Notes under the pieces: generated by a model
Told to the model about the DNA's origin: nothing
The model's input: the letters and a program-made list of their open reading frames with translations, nothing else
The model's database searches: none
In this document: piece after piece, positions 1 to 9,403 of the stretch
How the letters are laid out: the number at the start of each line of letters is the position of its first letter
Position numbering within the stretch: position 1 is the stretch's first letter
DNA from: Bacillus sp. REN10
GTDB taxonomy: Bacteria; Bacillota; Bacilli; Bacillales; Domibacillaceae
Assembly (NCBI RefSeq): GCF_016820555.1
Contig: NZ_JADHDW010000001.1
Coordinates: 62,001-126,000, forward strand
Direction: 5' to 3'
Length of the DNA stretch: 64,000 nucleotides
Made by a program: the position numbers and the translations under genes

Positions 1-238
1 ATTTTTAAAGCTATATGAAGACATTATGCCCGATCATGGTGAGATTCATTTCAAAACCGATAACCAAGGGCTGTTTGAATACTCGCTGAAAAGCTTTTCT
101 GACTACGGACTATTATTAACGTATGTTAGCTTAGATCTGCATAACAGTGATTTTGAAGGCAACATTATGACGGAATATGAAGAGAAGTTTTCGGCAAAAG
201 GCCAAAGAATTTACCGTTCTGAAGTGAAGTATCGCTAA
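1..238 (+). CDS. trmB: tRNA (guanine-N7)-methyltransferase, C-terminal part
   Basis: This is the 3' end of a gene that begins before the window; the frame is open from the first bases through the stop. The product family forms 7-methylguanosine at position 46 of tRNA using S-adenosylmethionine. The visible part contains the family C-terminal segments around [12 protein letters not shown] and a [14 protein letters not shown] stretch, which precede a basic tail. The following lactonase gene matches the B. subtilis order trmB-ytnP, although the small ytzH gene present there is not seen. Only about 78 residues are visible, so the catalytic core cannot be checked. Confidence 0.9.
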   Translation, partial: FLKLYEDIMPDHGEIHFKTDNQGLFEYSLKSFSDYGLLLTYVSLDLHNSDFEGNIMTEYEEKFSAKGQRIYRSEVKYR

Positions 239-243
239 ATATA

Positions 244-320
244 TAAAAAAAGCACTTAGATTTTTCGCGATGAGCTGTTTATCCAACAGGGAAAGCGGGA
301 AATTCGAGTGCTTTTTATTT
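244..320 (+). terminator. terminator of trmB
   Basis: Outer arms AAAAGCACT and AGTGCTTTT pair, continue through TTTCGC against GCGGGAAA, and end in a T run. It lies directly after the trmB stop. Confidence 0.65.
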
Positions 321-402
321 GTTGATAAAAACAGACTGATTAGTACAATTGTCAAAAAAGTGTTACAATTAGGTTGTAGTCGAACAAAGGGGAGGAATAG
401 AA

Positions 403-1257
403 ATGGAAACAATGAAGGTTGGGGAGCTGACATTGACATGGCTAAATGGGGGAGCGACGAATTTAGATGGGGGAACGATGTTTGGAGTAGTGCCGAAGCC
501 GTTGTGGTCTCGGAAATATCCTGTCAATGAAAAAAATCAAATTGAGTTAAGAACTGATCCCATTTTTTTTCAGCTAGAAGGAAAGAATATTTTAATTGAA
601 GCAGGAATCGGGAAGGATCGGCTATCGGACAAGCAAAAAAGAAATTATGGTGTGTCTGAGGAGTCTCAAATAGAGGAATCATTGAAGCAGTTAGGATTGA
701 CGCCTGACGATATTGATATCGTTCTGATGACGCATATGCATTTTGATCATGTGTTAGGGTTAACGAAGGTGGTAGATGGCGAGTTGACACCTGCATTTCC
801 CAATGCGGTCATTTACACTTCGGAAACGGAATGGAAGGAAATGAGAGAGCCGAATATTCGCTCGAAAAACACGTATTGGAAAGAGAATTGGGAAGCGATT
901 ACGGACCAAGTTCAAACATTTGAAGGCGAGTTAGAGGTCGTTCCAGGGGTGAAAATGATTCACTCTGGCGGTCATAGTGACGGTCATTCGATCATTATTA
1001 TTGAACAAGGCGGGGAAACATTAATTCATATGGCCGACTTAATGCCGACGCATGCGCATCAAAATGTGTTATGGGTGATGGCGTTTGATGATTATCCGAT
1101 GGACTCGATTGCGATGAAACAAAAGTATTTGCCAGAAGGAATGCAAAAAGGCGCTTGGTTTATTTTTTATCACGATGCGATGTATCGCGCGGTCAAGTGG
1201 AATGAGAATGGCGAAATCATTGATTATGTGAAAAGGGAGAAAATCACCGTTTCATAA
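403..1257 (+). CDS. ytnP: metallo-beta-lactamase fold lactonase, YtnP type
   Basis: Cytosolic metallo-beta-lactamase fold hydrolase of the YtnP branch, a group described as acyl-homoserine-lactone or signal lactonases. The metal motif HMHFDH is at about residues 111-116, followed by a second-shell GGHSDGHS stretch near 188 and the conserved Asp of HMADL near 209. The length of 284 residues is usual. The start ATG follows a strong AAGGGGAGGAA ribosome site. The next gene is convergent and shares a bidirectional terminator. The true substrate cannot be read from sequence; quorum-signal degradation is known for homologues only. Confidence 0.88.
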   Translation: METMKVGELTLTWLNGGATNLDGGTMFGVVPKPLWSRKYPVNEKNQIELRTDPIFFQLEGKNILIEAGIGKDRLSDKQKRNYGVSEESQIEESLKQLGLTPDDIDIVLMTHMHFDHVLGLTKVVDGELTPAFPNAVIYTSETEWKEMREPNIRSKNTYWKENWEAITDQVQTFEGELEVVPGVKMIHSGGHSDGHSIIIIEQGGETLIHMADLMPTHAHQNVLWVMAFDDYPMDSIAMKQKYLPEGMQKGAWFIFYHDAMYRAVKWNENGEIIDYVKREKITVS

Positions 1258-1260
1258 ATA

Positions 1261-1293
1261 AAGAGGCGGGCCTATTACAAAGGCTCGCCTCTT
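1261..1293. terminator. bidirectional terminator between ytnP and ytzB
   Basis: Stem AAGAGGCG/CGCCTCTT with an inner CCT/AGG pairing lies between two convergent genes, with A and T runs on both sides. Confidence 0.75.
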
Positions 1294-1298
1294 TCGCA

Positions 1299-1619
1299 TT
1301 AGCTGATTTTATAGACATCCATAATGGTGCCTGTACGAGAGTCAGCAATAAACTCAAATTGTTCACGATTTTGGTCGATAGTGCGGGAAACGCCGCCTTT
1401 ATAGACCATTTTGTTCATGCCTGCTTTCTTTATTGGTTCGGGCTTCATTTTCACCCAAGAGCCATCGATTGTGCCTTCTCCTTTAAAAGCTTCTTTTACT
1501 TCTTTCAATGCTTTCTCAGCAGAAGCAGAAGCTGTGTTTGTTACATTTTGTTGTACAAGAAGCGCGCTAGCTGCACCAGCTGCTGCTCCTAAAATGAATG
1601 TTCCCCAACTAAATTTCAT
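1299..1619 (-). CDS. ytzB: small exported or anchored PepSY-like protein, YtzB type
   Basis: A 106-residue protein with a hydrophobic N terminus (FILGAAAGAASALLV) that could be a signal or anchor. The C-terminal half ends in FEFIADSRTGTIMDVYKI, resembling the PepSY fold of YpeB C termini; the call rests on this and on position beside ytnP as in B. subtilis. ATG is chosen because AGGAG lies eight bases ahead; the GTG three codons upstream touches the Shine-Dalgarno itself. Biochemical function is unknown; PepSY domains are often peptidase modulators outside the membrane. Confidence 0.72.
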   Translation of the reverse strand: MKFSWGTFILGAAAGAASALLVQQNVTNTASASAEKALKEVKEAFKGEGTIDGSWVKMKPEPIKKAGMNKMVYKGGVSRTIDQNREQFEFIADSRTGTIMDVYKIS

Positions 1620-1812
1620 CAATTTCACTCCTATTTTTATAGATTATTATTCTATTATACAGCAAATCTCAAATTAATTGAAATTTCTGCAATAAAAATG
1701 CTGTTTTTTTTAAAAATATAGTTATATTGTGATACTTCTAACCATTAAGTAGCGGGAAAGGAATTTTTTCTGTAAGATAAAATAATAAGCCTCTTTTCAT
1801 GGAGGCATTTAT

Positions 1813-1914
1813 CCCGATCGTTCGGGCCTGCAGGATGTAGGTTACAAAGGCGTTGCGACTTTAGCCTTTGTTCTTCTTTTAATCAGTGGGGGATGAAGAA
1901 AGCCCCCACTGATT
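1813..1914. repeat. structured intergenic element with three hairpins
   Basis: The 328 bases between ytzB and ytoP hold no convincing gene. They contain three successive inverted repeats: CCCGA/TCGGG with a TCGT loop, ACAAAGGC/GCCTTTGT with a 12-nt loop, and AATCAGTGGGGG/CCCCCACTGATT with a 10-nt loop. No T run follows the last stem, so it is not an ordinary terminator. It may be a repetitive palindromic unit or a leader of ytoP; no second copy was noticed in this window. Confidence 0.55.
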
Positions 1915-1947
1915 GAAGTTTCACTTTATTTCAAAGGGGAATCAGTG

Positions 1948-3021
1948 ATGAATCAAGAAACGATGGAGATGTTTAAAACGTTAACGGAGTTGCCTGGTGC
2001 TTCTGGCAATGAGCATCACGTGCGAGCATTTATGAGAAAAATGCTAACGCCTTATGCGGATGAAATCATTCAAGATGGTCTTGGAAGTATTTTTGGATTG
2101 AAAAAAGGGAGCGAGGCTGGCCCGACGGTGATGGTAGCCGGACATATGGATGAAGTCGGGTTTATGGTCACAGATATCACCGAAAATGGGATGATTCGCT
2201 TTCAGCCGCTTGGAGGCTGGTGGAGTCAAGTGCTTCTCGCTCAACGCGTGGAAATTATTACTGATCATGGCCCGGTTGTCGGGGTGATCGGCTCCATTCC
2301 GCCGCATTTATTAAGCGAGACGTTGCGTCAAAAGCCAATGACGATTAAAAATATGCTGATTGATATCGGCGCGGATGATCGCGAGGATGCCAAAAAAATA
2401 GGCATTAAACCTGGTCAGCAAATTGTTCCTGTCTCTTCCTTTACTCCGATGGCGAATGAGAAGAAAATTCTCGCTAAAGCATGGGATAATCGCTACGGTT
2501 GTGGCTTGGCGATTGAGTTATTAAAAGAATTAAAGGATGAAAAGCTGCCAAATATGCTCTACTCCGGAGCGACCGTTCAAGAAGAAGTCGGTTTGCGAGG
2601 CGCTCAGACAGCAGCAGAAATGATTCAGCCAGATATTTTCTTTGCGTTAGATGCCAGCCCAGCTAATGATATGTCAGGGGACAAATCCCAGTTTGGACAA
2701 ATTGGAAAAGGAGCGCTACTGCGTATTTTTGACCGCACGATGGTCACTCATCGCGGGATGCGAGAGTTTGTGTTAGATACAGCAGAGACTCACCACATTC
2801 CGTATCAGTATTTTATCTCCCAAGGAGGAACGGATGCTGGTCGTGTCCATACATCCAATGAGGGTGTACCAAGTGCTGTGATTGGCATTTGTTCACGCTA
2901 CATTCATACGCATGCCTCGATCATCCATGTCGATGATTATGCGGCAGCGAAAGAACTGATTGTCCGTCTTGTGAAAGCTTGTGACAAGTCCACGGTAGAT
3001 AGTATTAAGTCGGGAAGTTAA
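1948..3021 (+). CDS. ytoP: M42 family metallo-aminopeptidase, YtoP type
   Basis: Cytosolic di-metal aminopeptidase of family M42 (glutamyl/leucyl aminopeptidase and endoglucanase-like proteins), releasing N-terminal residues from short peptides. Visible metal and catalytic segments are GHMDEVG (first His-x-Asp), the AWDNRYG bridging Asp, QEEVGLRG (catalytic and metal Glu), the ALDASPA Asp, and the late HTHASI His. The length of about 357 residues is usual. ATG is chosen over the GTG one codon earlier because AAAGGGGA then sits seven bases upstream. The substrate range is not predictable from sequence. Confidence 0.9.
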   Translation: MNQETMEMFKTLTELPGASGNEHHVRAFMRKMLTPYADEIIQDGLGSIFGLKKGSEAGPTVMVAGHMDEVGFMVTDITENGMIRFQPLGGWWSQVLLAQRVEIITDHGPVVGVIGSIPPHLLSETLRQKPMTIKNMLIDIGADDREDAKKIGIKPGQQIVPVSSFTPMANEKKILAKAWDNRYGCGLAIELLKELKDEKLPNMLYSGATVQEEVGLRGAQTAAEMIQPDIFFALDASPANDMSGDKSQFGQIGKGALLRIFDRTMVTHRGMREFVLDTAETHHIPYQYFISQGGTDAGRVHTSNEGVPSAVIGICSRYIHTHASIIHVDDYAAAKELIVRLVKACDKSTVDSIKSGS

Positions 3022-3026
3022 TCAAG

Positions 3027-3060
3027 AAGAGAGTGTCATTTCGACGCTCTCTTTTCATTT
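3027..3060 (+). terminator. terminator of ytoP
   Basis: An 11-bp stem AAGAGAGTGTC/GACGCTCTCTT with one G-U pair and a TTTC-rich tail follows the stop. Confidence 0.7.
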
Positions 3061-3200
3061 TGGAAAAAGGGGTGAAATGGTTTTTATCAGACAACATCAA
3101 TTAATCAAGTTCTTTTCCACTAAATAAAGGCTGATTAAGTTGACAATCCAGTATATAATTGTCTTTACACTAGTAAATGAAGTGTAAGGAAGGTGGCTGC

Positions 3201-4223
3201 ATGAAAACATTTTTGCAGAAAAAAGGGATTTCTTTATCTCCAAAAGTTTATTTTGTGGATGCGCTTAGTTTTATGGCGCTTGGGCTATTCAGCTCATTGA
3301 TTATTGGACTTATTGTTAAAACGATCGGACAGCAATTACAGCTCTCGTTTCTTATTGAAATGGGTGACTTAGCGATGAGCTTAATGGGACCAGCTATTGG
3401 TGTGGCCGTGGCCTACGGGTTAAACGCACCGCCGCTTGTCTTGTTTGCGAGTGTCATTACAGGTGCTGCCGGGGCGGCGCTCGGCGGACCGGCCGGCAGT
3501 TATGTCGCCGCGCTGTTAGCAGCGGAAGCGGGAAAGGCCGTTAGCCAAACGACGAAAGTGGACATTATTGTGGCTCCGTTTGTGACGATTTTAACTGGTT
3601 ATTCGATTGCCGCCTTTTTAGGACCAGGAATTAATCAATTTATGAAGTTTTTTGGCAGCTGGATCGAGTGGGCGACCTTGCAGCGGCCGATTACAATGGG
3701 GATTTTAGTAGCGGTATTGATGGGCCTTGCTCTGACGGCTCCGATTTCAAGTGCCGCGATTGCATTAATGCTCGATTTAAATGGGCTGGCAGCTGGAGCG
3801 GCGACCATTGGCTGCAGCGCCCAAATGATCGGTTTTGCTGTCGCGAGTTATCGGGAAAATGGATGGGGCGGTTTCATCGCCCAAGGGTTTGGTACTTCGA
3901 TGCTACAAGTGCCTAATATTATTCAACATCCGCTCATTCTGATCCCTCCGACATTGGCTGGAGCTATTTTAGCACCCATTGGAACGACGGTCTGGCCAAT
4001 GATGAGCAATGCAGCTGGAGCGGGGATGGGAACCTCTGGCTTCGTTGGACAGATCATGACTTTTTCTGTGATGGGATTTGAAGCTTCTGTCTTTTTACAA
4101 GTCTTTCTGCTTCATTTCATTGGGCCACTTGTGATAAGCTTAGCGATATCCGAAGTCATGAGAAAGAAAGGCTGGATCTTACCAGGCCAAATGACGATCT
4201 CAACAGGAGGGAAAGCAAAATGA
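3201..4223 (+). CDS. EIIC-like polytopic membrane protein (PTS_EIIC_2 family)
   Basis: A strongly hydrophobic protein of about 340 residues with many membrane segments and glycine/alanine-rich stretches such as [13 protein letters not shown] and [14 protein letters not shown], typical of the PTS_EIIC_2 group of EIIC-like membrane proteins. No EIIA, EIIB, HPr-like or sugar-enzyme gene is nearby, so a role in phosphotransfer transport is doubtful and the substrate is unknown. The ATG is preferred to one eight codons upstream because AAGGAAGGTGG sits just ahead of it. The stop overlaps the start of ytpP by four bases, implying translational coupling. The B. subtilis locus lacks this gene. Confidence 0.78.
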   Translation: MKTFLQKKGISLSPKVYFVDALSFMALGLFSSLIIGLIVKTIGQQLQLSFLIEMGDLAMSLMGPAIGVAVAYGLNAPPLVLFASVITGAAGAALGGPAGSYVAALLAAEAGKAVSQTTKVDIIVAPFVTILTGYSIAAFLGPGINQFMKFFGSWIEWATLQRPITMGILVAVLMGLALTAPISSAAIALMLDLNGLAAGAATIGCSAQMIGFAVASYRENGWGGFIAQGFGTSMLQVPNIIQHPLILIPPTLAGAILAPIGTTVWPMMSNAAGAGMGTSGFVGQIMTFSVMGFEASVFLQVFLLHFIGPLVISLAISEVMRKKGWILPGQMTISTGGKAK

Positions 4224-4531
4224 AACCATTAACATCTATGGAAGAGTTTCAACAAATGAAAGAGTCAGGCAAGCATCTCTTTTTATTTTCAGCAGATTGG
4301 TGTCCGGATTGTCGAGTGATTGAGCCGGTTTTACCGGAAATTGAAGCAAAATACAGTGACTTTACGTTTATATATGTGGATCGTGATCAGTTTATTGATC
4401 TTTGTGTGGAAATGGATATTTTCGGTATCCCGAGCTTTGTTGCTTTTGATCATGGACAAGAACTGGGCCGCTTTGTTAGCAAAGACCGAAAAACGAAAGA
4501 GGAAATTGAACAGTTTATTGAAAAGCTATAA
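4220..4531 (+). CDS. ytpP: thioredoxin-like protein YtpP
   Basis: A 103-residue thioredoxin-fold protein with the active-site motif WCPDC at about residues 28-32 and the cis-proline loop GIPSF near 75. It is probably a cytosolic thiol-disulfide reductase or bacilliredoxin-like protein; its partner is unknown. It is co-translated with the upstream membrane protein and precedes ytpQ, as in Bacillus relatives. Confidence 0.88.
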   Translation: MKPLTSMEEFQQMKESGKHLFLFSADWCPDCRVIEPVLPEIEAKYSDFTFIYVDRDQFIDLCVEMDIFGIPSFVAFDHGQELGRFVSKDRKTKEEIEQFIEKL

Positions 4532-4594
4532 CATAAAAGGTCTGGTCCCTCACTGATGATGGCGCCAGGCCTCTTTCAATTAGGAGGATATAAA

Positions 4595-5392
4595 ATGGAT
4601 TCGATCAAACTAAAACGCATGCTTGAAGAGCGACTTCAAGGACAGCAGCGTTCTTTTTCTTACGATCGGGAAAAAGATGAATTAAGAATTGAAAATGTCG
4701 ACACAAAGAAAGGGATCACGATTTCTTTGCCAGGCATTGTAGCGAAATGGAAACAGCATAAAGAAAAAGCGATTGATGAAGTGGTGTATTATGTGGAAGA
4801 AGCGCTCGCTGTGATGGGAACAACACCGTCTTTAGCCCAGCAGGAAAAGCGGATTTTTCCCGTGATTCGTTCGACTTCGTTTCCGAAAGAGGCCGCGGAA
4901 GGAATGCCGTTTTTGATGGATGACCATACAGCGGAGACGAGAATCTATTACGCGCTGGATCTCGGAAATACATATCGCCTGATTGATGAAAGCTTAATGA
5001 AAAAAGAAAACTGGAGTGCAGAAAGCATTCGGGAAATGGCTCGCTTTAATGTCCGCTCTTTATCGACAGAGGTAAAGAAAGATGAAGTGGCCGGAAATAT
5101 TTTTTATTTTTTAAATACCAATGACGGTTACGATGCCAGCCGTTTGTTAAATGATAAATTTTTAAAAGATATGCATCAGCAAATGGAAGGAGAAATGACA
5201 GTATCTGTTCCTCATGGGGATGTGCTGATCATCGGAGATATTCGCAATGAAACCGGCTACGATGTGTTAGCGCAAATGACGATGAGCTTTTTTACCAATG
5301 GTCATATACCTGTAACGGCTCTTTCTTTTCTATATGAAGACGGCCAATTAGAGCCAATTTTTATTATGGCAAAGGGACGCACGAAGAAATAA
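4595..5392 (+). CDS. ytpQ: DUF1444 protein YtpQ
   Basis: A 265-residue soluble protein of the DUF1444 family, whose biochemical role is unknown. It starts [10 protein letters not shown] after a clear TAGGAGG site; the longer frame beginning 13 codons upstream runs through a hairpin and lacks a ribosome site. There are no membrane segments or catalytic motifs I can name. In B. subtilis ytpQ is followed by ytpR, a tRNA-binding-domain protein; here sftA follows at once, so ytpR is absent from this place. Confidence 0.85.
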   Translation: MDSIKLKRMLEERLQGQQRSFSYDREKDELRIENVDTKKGITISLPGIVAKWKQHKEKAIDEVVYYVEEALAVMGTTPSLAQQEKRIFPVIRSTSFPKEAAEGMPFLMDDHTAETRIYYALDLGNTYRLIDESLMKKENWSAESIREMARFNVRSLSTEVKKDEVAGNIFYFLNTNDGYDASRLLNDKFLKDMHQQMEGEMTVSVPHGDVLIIGDIRNETGYDVLAQMTMSFFTNGHIPVTALSFLYEDGQLEPIFIMAKGRTKK

Positions 5393-5516
5393 AAATGGCT
5401 TGTTCATACTAGCAATTGTTTGAAATGGGATAAAAGGCTCAATGGCTCAAAATTCTCTATCGAAAAAGAAAAGAAAACTGTTAGAATATAAAATGATTCT
5501 TTACATAGAAAGAGTG

Positions 5517-8009
5517 ATGACCTTGAGTTGGTTCAAAAAATTTATGGAATTATTTCGAGAAGAAATCGAAATTGAAATAGATGAGGAAGAAGTAGAAACG
5601 ACCAAAGAGCTGAAAGAAGAAACGAAAGAGCAAATAACCGAACAACGAGAAGAAGAAAAGAAGCGCTCGTTCCCTTCGCTTAAGCTCAAGCAAAACGACA
5701 GTCCGGAAATGGTGACAAAGGTAACGTACCAGTACCCGTCTAGGGAATTTCGTTTTCCTGCTTATTCCAATGAATGGACACGTCCGAAAAGAGAGCGAGT
5801 GCGAAGAGAATCATTTGGAGAGGAAGAGCAAACAGCAAGAAAAGTGTATTCGACAGCTTCATCCACAACTAGTGAAAATCGAGTGTCTAAAAGACCATTT
5901 CGGCCTTCAGAGATTGCCTCTCCGATTCATGGATTTAAACAGCGGCCTGTGAAGAAAGAGGAAACGACTGCGCCTTCGATGAAACAGGAGACGGTGTCAA
6001 AGCCAGCAGTGACAGAAGAGCCGCTATTGCTGTTTAAGGAAGAAAAAAAGCAAAAAGTGTTTGATATTGAAGCCGTTTCCCCTGTACTATCTCCAGCAGT
6101 CAAACAAGAAATGGTACAGGTGGACGAACCAGCTGAAATGGTACAAGACTTGTCTTCAACTGAAGTGGAGAAGCCGCCTGTTTCAGCGATCATTAATCAG
6201 AACGCTCAACAGCCTAAAGAAAATGTCCACTCCGTTGTTGAGGAGTCCATTCAGGCGGAAGAACAACCAGCTGAAATCCTAGCCAATCCACAGGAGCTGG
6301 CGGCACCTCACTCCAACAAAGAAGGAAAATTGCCAGAGGAGAAAGCTCATTCTCGTGCGGAAGAACGAAAGCAGCGGCGAAGACAAACCCCATTTAATGT
6401 GATTATGTCGAAGCAAGACCGGGACTTGTGGAAGCAGAAGCAAGAACAGAAGAAAGAAGAAATTTCGATGACTTCTGCTGTTTTCAAAGAAGAGGAAACT
6501 CAAGCCACAGTGACGATTTCAGCAGCCCAACCGCCGAAAGAAATGGAAGCTCTGCCGGAACAAAGCCAAAAAGAGCCGGCTGTAGAGAATTATGTGTTCC
6601 CTCATATCTCTTATTTACAGCCTCCTTCCTATCAAGAAGCAAGTCATGAATGGGTGGAACATCAAAGTCAAGTGCTGAATGAAACGTTTAAAAACTTCAA
6701 TGTGAAGGCGTCCGTTGTGAATGTCACTGTCGGTCCGTCTGTGACCCGATTTGAAGTCGAACCGGAACCCGGTGTAAAGGTGAGTAAGATTACGAACCTA
6801 TCCGACGACATTAAACTCAGTCTAGCGGCTCGCAATCTTCGCATTGAGGCGCCTATTCCAGGCACTCAAGTCATTGGAATTGAAGTGCCGAACAAGGAAA
6901 GTCGTCCCGTATTGATTAGTGAAATTATTAAAAGCAGGGAGTTTGATGACGATCCTTCTCCGCTTACTTCCGCGCTTGGCTTGAATATTTCCGGTGATCC
7001 TGTCGTGCTAGATTTAAAGAAAATGCCGCATGGCTTAATTGCTGGAGCTACTGGTTCAGGGAAAAGTGTATGCATTAACTCGATTCTTGTCAGCTTGCTT
7101 TACAAAGCGGCGCCGCATGAGTTGAAATTATTACTCATTGACCCAAAAATGGTTGAATTAGCTCCATATAACGGCATCCCGCATTTAGTGAGTCCAGTGA
7201 TTACCGATGTAAAAGCTGCTACAGCTGCTTTAAAATGGGCGGTAGAAGAAATGGAACGTCGCTATGAGCTATTCGTTCACGCAGGTGTTCGTGATATTAC
7301 GAAATTTAACGAGAAAGCTGCAAAACTGGGGAATAAAAGTGAACATCTTCCGTTTATCGTCATCATTATTGATGAATTAGCGGATTTAATGATGATGTCG
7401 CCGGTTGATGTAGAAGAAGCGATTTGCCGCATTGCTCAAAAAGCGCGTGCTTGCGGCATTCATTTAATTGTTGCTACACAGCGACCAAGCGTCGATGTGA
7501 TCACAGGACTGATTAAAGCAAACATTCCAACGCGAATTGCTTTTTCTGTTTCTTCTCAAGTCGATTCGAGAACGATCATCGATAGCGGTGGAGCAGAAAA
7601 GCTACTAGGTCGGGGAGATATGCTGTTTTTAAATAATGGCTCGTCTGAAACGGTTCGTCTGCAAGGAACTTTTGTCTCAGATGATGAAATTGATGCTGTT
7701 GTGGAACACGTTCGCAAAGAACAACAACCCAACTATTTATTCAAACAAGAAGAATTGTTGAAGAAAGCGCAAGTACAAGAAGTAGAAGATGAGCTGTTCC
7801 CCGAAGCATGTGAATTTATCGTTCATCAAGGGGGCGCTTCAACTTCATTATTGCAAAGACATTTTAAGATCGGCTATAATCGTGCGGCGCGTTTAATCGA
7901 GATGATGGAATCGCAAGGGCTCATCTCTGAACAGCGTGCAGGAAAACCGCGTGAAGTGCTCGTATCTGAAGAAGAATTACAAACAATAAATGACACTAGT
8001 ACAATATGA
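5517..8009 (+). CDS. sftA: DNA translocase SftA (soluble FtsK/SpoIIIE family)
   Basis: Septum-linked DNA pump that clears chromosomal DNA from closing division septa. The first ~370 residues are charged, Glu/Lys/Pro-rich and without membrane spans, which separates SftA from SpoIIIE. The motor follows: Walker A GATGSGKS near residue 510, Walker B IIIIDELADLM near 615, the ATQRPSVDVITG segment, and a C-terminal winged-helix gamma domain that reads DNA polarity sequences. ATG (MTLSWFKK) or a TTG two codons later fits homologues beginning MSW; a frame open 25 codons further upstream is probably not used. Confidence 0.93.
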   Translation: MTLSWFKKFMELFREEIEIEIDEEEVETTKELKEETKEQITEQREEEKKRSFPSLKLKQNDSPEMVTKVTYQYPSREFRFPAYSNEWTRPKRERVRRESFGEEEQTARKVYSTASSTTSENRVSKRPFRPSEIASPIHGFKQRPVKKEETTAPSMKQETVSKPAVTEEPLLLFKEEKKQKVFDIEAVSPVLSPAVKQEMVQVDEPAEMVQDLSSTEVEKPPVSAIINQNAQQPKENVHSVVEESIQAEEQPAEILANPQELAAPHSNKEGKLPEEKAHSRAEERKQRRRQTPFNVIMSKQDRDLWKQKQEQKKEEISMTSAVFKEEETQATVTISAAQPPKEMEALPEQSQKEPAVENYVFPHISYLQPPSYQEASHEWVEHQSQVLNETFKNFNVKASVVNVTVGPSVTRFEVEPEPGVKVSKITNLSDDIKLSLAARNLRIEAPIPGTQVIGIEVPNKESRPVLISEIIKSREFDDDPSPLTSALGLNISGDPVVLDLKKMPHGLIAGATGSGKSVCINSILVSLLYKAAPHELKLLLIDPKMVELAPYNGIPHLVSPVITDVKAATAALKWAVEEMERRYELFVHAGVRDITKFNEKAAKLGNKSEHLPFIVIIIDELADLMMMSPVDVEEAICRIAQKARACGIHLIVATQRPSVDVITGLIKANIPTRIAFSVSSQVDSRTIIDSGGAEKLLGRGDMLFLNNGSSETVRLQGTFVSDDEIDAVVEHVRKEQQPNYLFKQEELLKKAQVQEVEDELFPEACEFIVHQGGASTSLLQRHFKIGYNRAARLIEMMESQGLISEQRAGKPREVLVSEEELQTINDTSTI

Positions 8010-8145
8010 TAATACATGGTATTCTTTACTTGTATCTAACAGACTATAACAGGGTGGGCCGGGTAAAGGGGATGGGTTCACCTTGTCTTTCAGCAGTATG
8101 AATTAGAAAAGAGAGAACTAGTGAATACGAGGGAGCTTTTAGCAA

Positions 8146-9246
8146 ATGAAAGAAATCGAGTGGAAGATGCAAGGAAAGATTAAGCGGTTGACGAATCGTA
8201 CGTTTAAATTTGATGAACGAGTCAAAGATGGCTGGTTTTCGGCTGTTTATTTTTTAAAAACAAGAGAATTAGCTAATAAATATCATAAAGACAATATTGT
8301 GACGATGCAGTTTTTTCAAAAGAGTGAAGCGGTTCTTTGCGGCACGGATGAAGTCATTGCATTAATTCATGAATTTTCTGATCATCCAGAAACGCTAGAG
8401 ATTTATTCGTTGCAAGACGGGGATAAAATTAGTCCGTTTGAAACCGTATTAACCATTACGGGACCTTATCAGGAGTTTGGCTATTTAGAGGGCATGATTG
8501 ACGGAATTTTGGCAAGAAGAACGTCTGTGGCGACAAGTGTATATAATGTCAAAAAAGCGGCCGAGCTTTCAGGAAAACAAAAGCCGGTTATTTTTATGGG
8601 CGACCGTGACGATCATTTTATGCAACAAGCAGGGGATGGGTATGCTGCTTATATCGGTGGTTCTACTGCTCAAGCGACTCATGCGATGAATGAATGGTGG
8701 GGGAAAGAAGGCATGGGGACGATGCCGCATGCGTTAATTCAATTATTTAACGGCGACATTGTTGCGGCGACGAGAGCCTATGCCGAGACCTTCCCGAACG
8801 ATGAACTCATTGCTCTTGTGGACTATAATAATGATGTCATCACAGACTCATTGAAAGTGGCTAGAGAATTTGGTTCCGAATTAAAAGGGGTTCGTGTAGA
8901 TACATCAAGAACGCTGATTGATCAATATTTCCTGAGAAATCAAAATATGCTTGGAACCTTTGATCCTCGCGGGGTGAATGCCGAGCTGATTTTTGCTCTG
9001 CGCCGTGCATTAGATGAGGAAGGATTTCATCATGTGAAAATTGTTGTTTCTGGCGGATTTAATGAAAGTCGAATTACGGAATTTGAAAAGCAAGGTGTGC
9101 CTGTAGATATGTATGGTGTGGGAAGCAGTTTATTAAAAATACATATTGGCTTTACAGGAGATCTTGTGATGCTCAATGGCAAAGCGCAAGCGAAAGCCGG
9201 TCGTCGCTATCGACCAAACCCGCGCCTTGAGAAGGTGGAGTTTTAA
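8146..9246 (+). CDS. nicotinate phosphoribosyltransferase
   Basis: Enzyme of NAD salvage that joins nicotinate to phosphoribosyl pyrophosphate to give nicotinate mononucleotide. It carries the family segments GMIDGILARRTSVATS, GDRDDHFMQQAGDGYAAY, VDYNNDV and the phosphate-binding VVSGGFNE with GVGSSL. At 366 residues it belongs to the shorter class found in several Bacillus species, not the long PncB/YueK type. GAGGGAG precedes the ATG. It sits between sftA and murC, where B. subtilis has no such gene. Confidence 0.87.
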   Translation: MKEIEWKMQGKIKRLTNRTFKFDERVKDGWFSAVYFLKTRELANKYHKDNIVTMQFFQKSEAVLCGTDEVIALIHEFSDHPETLEIYSLQDGDKISPFETVLTITGPYQEFGYLEGMIDGILARRTSVATSVYNVKKAAELSGKQKPVIFMGDRDDHFMQQAGDGYAAYIGGSTAQATHAMNEWWGKEGMGTMPHALIQLFNGDIVAATRAYAETFPNDELIALVDYNNDVITDSLKVAREFGSELKGVRVDTSRTLIDQYFLRNQNMLGTFDPRGVNAELIFALRRALDEEGFHHVKIVVSGGFNESRITEFEKQGVPVDMYGVGSSLLKIHIGFTGDLVMLNGKAQAKAGRRYRPNPRLEKVEF

Positions 9247-9403
9247 CATTCGCCAGATTTTGTTTTTGACGAACAATAGTCATAAACATAAAAAAGTGAT
9301 ATAATCATTTACTGTGAAAGTTAACTGTCCGTCGTCTATATAGAGCAAAAAGGCGCTACTTACATATAATGCTTACGGATAGACGAATGTTGGAGGTTCT
9401 GTT

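Noticed and set aside
131-439. Leftward open frame across the trmB end
   Set aside because: It lies over trmB, the terminator and the ytnP start, with no ribosome site and low-complexity residues; it is a shadow frame.
3668-3916. An 82-codon frame inside the EIIC-like gene
   Set aside because: It is an out-of-frame overlap of a well-supported membrane protein and has no ribosome site or family match.
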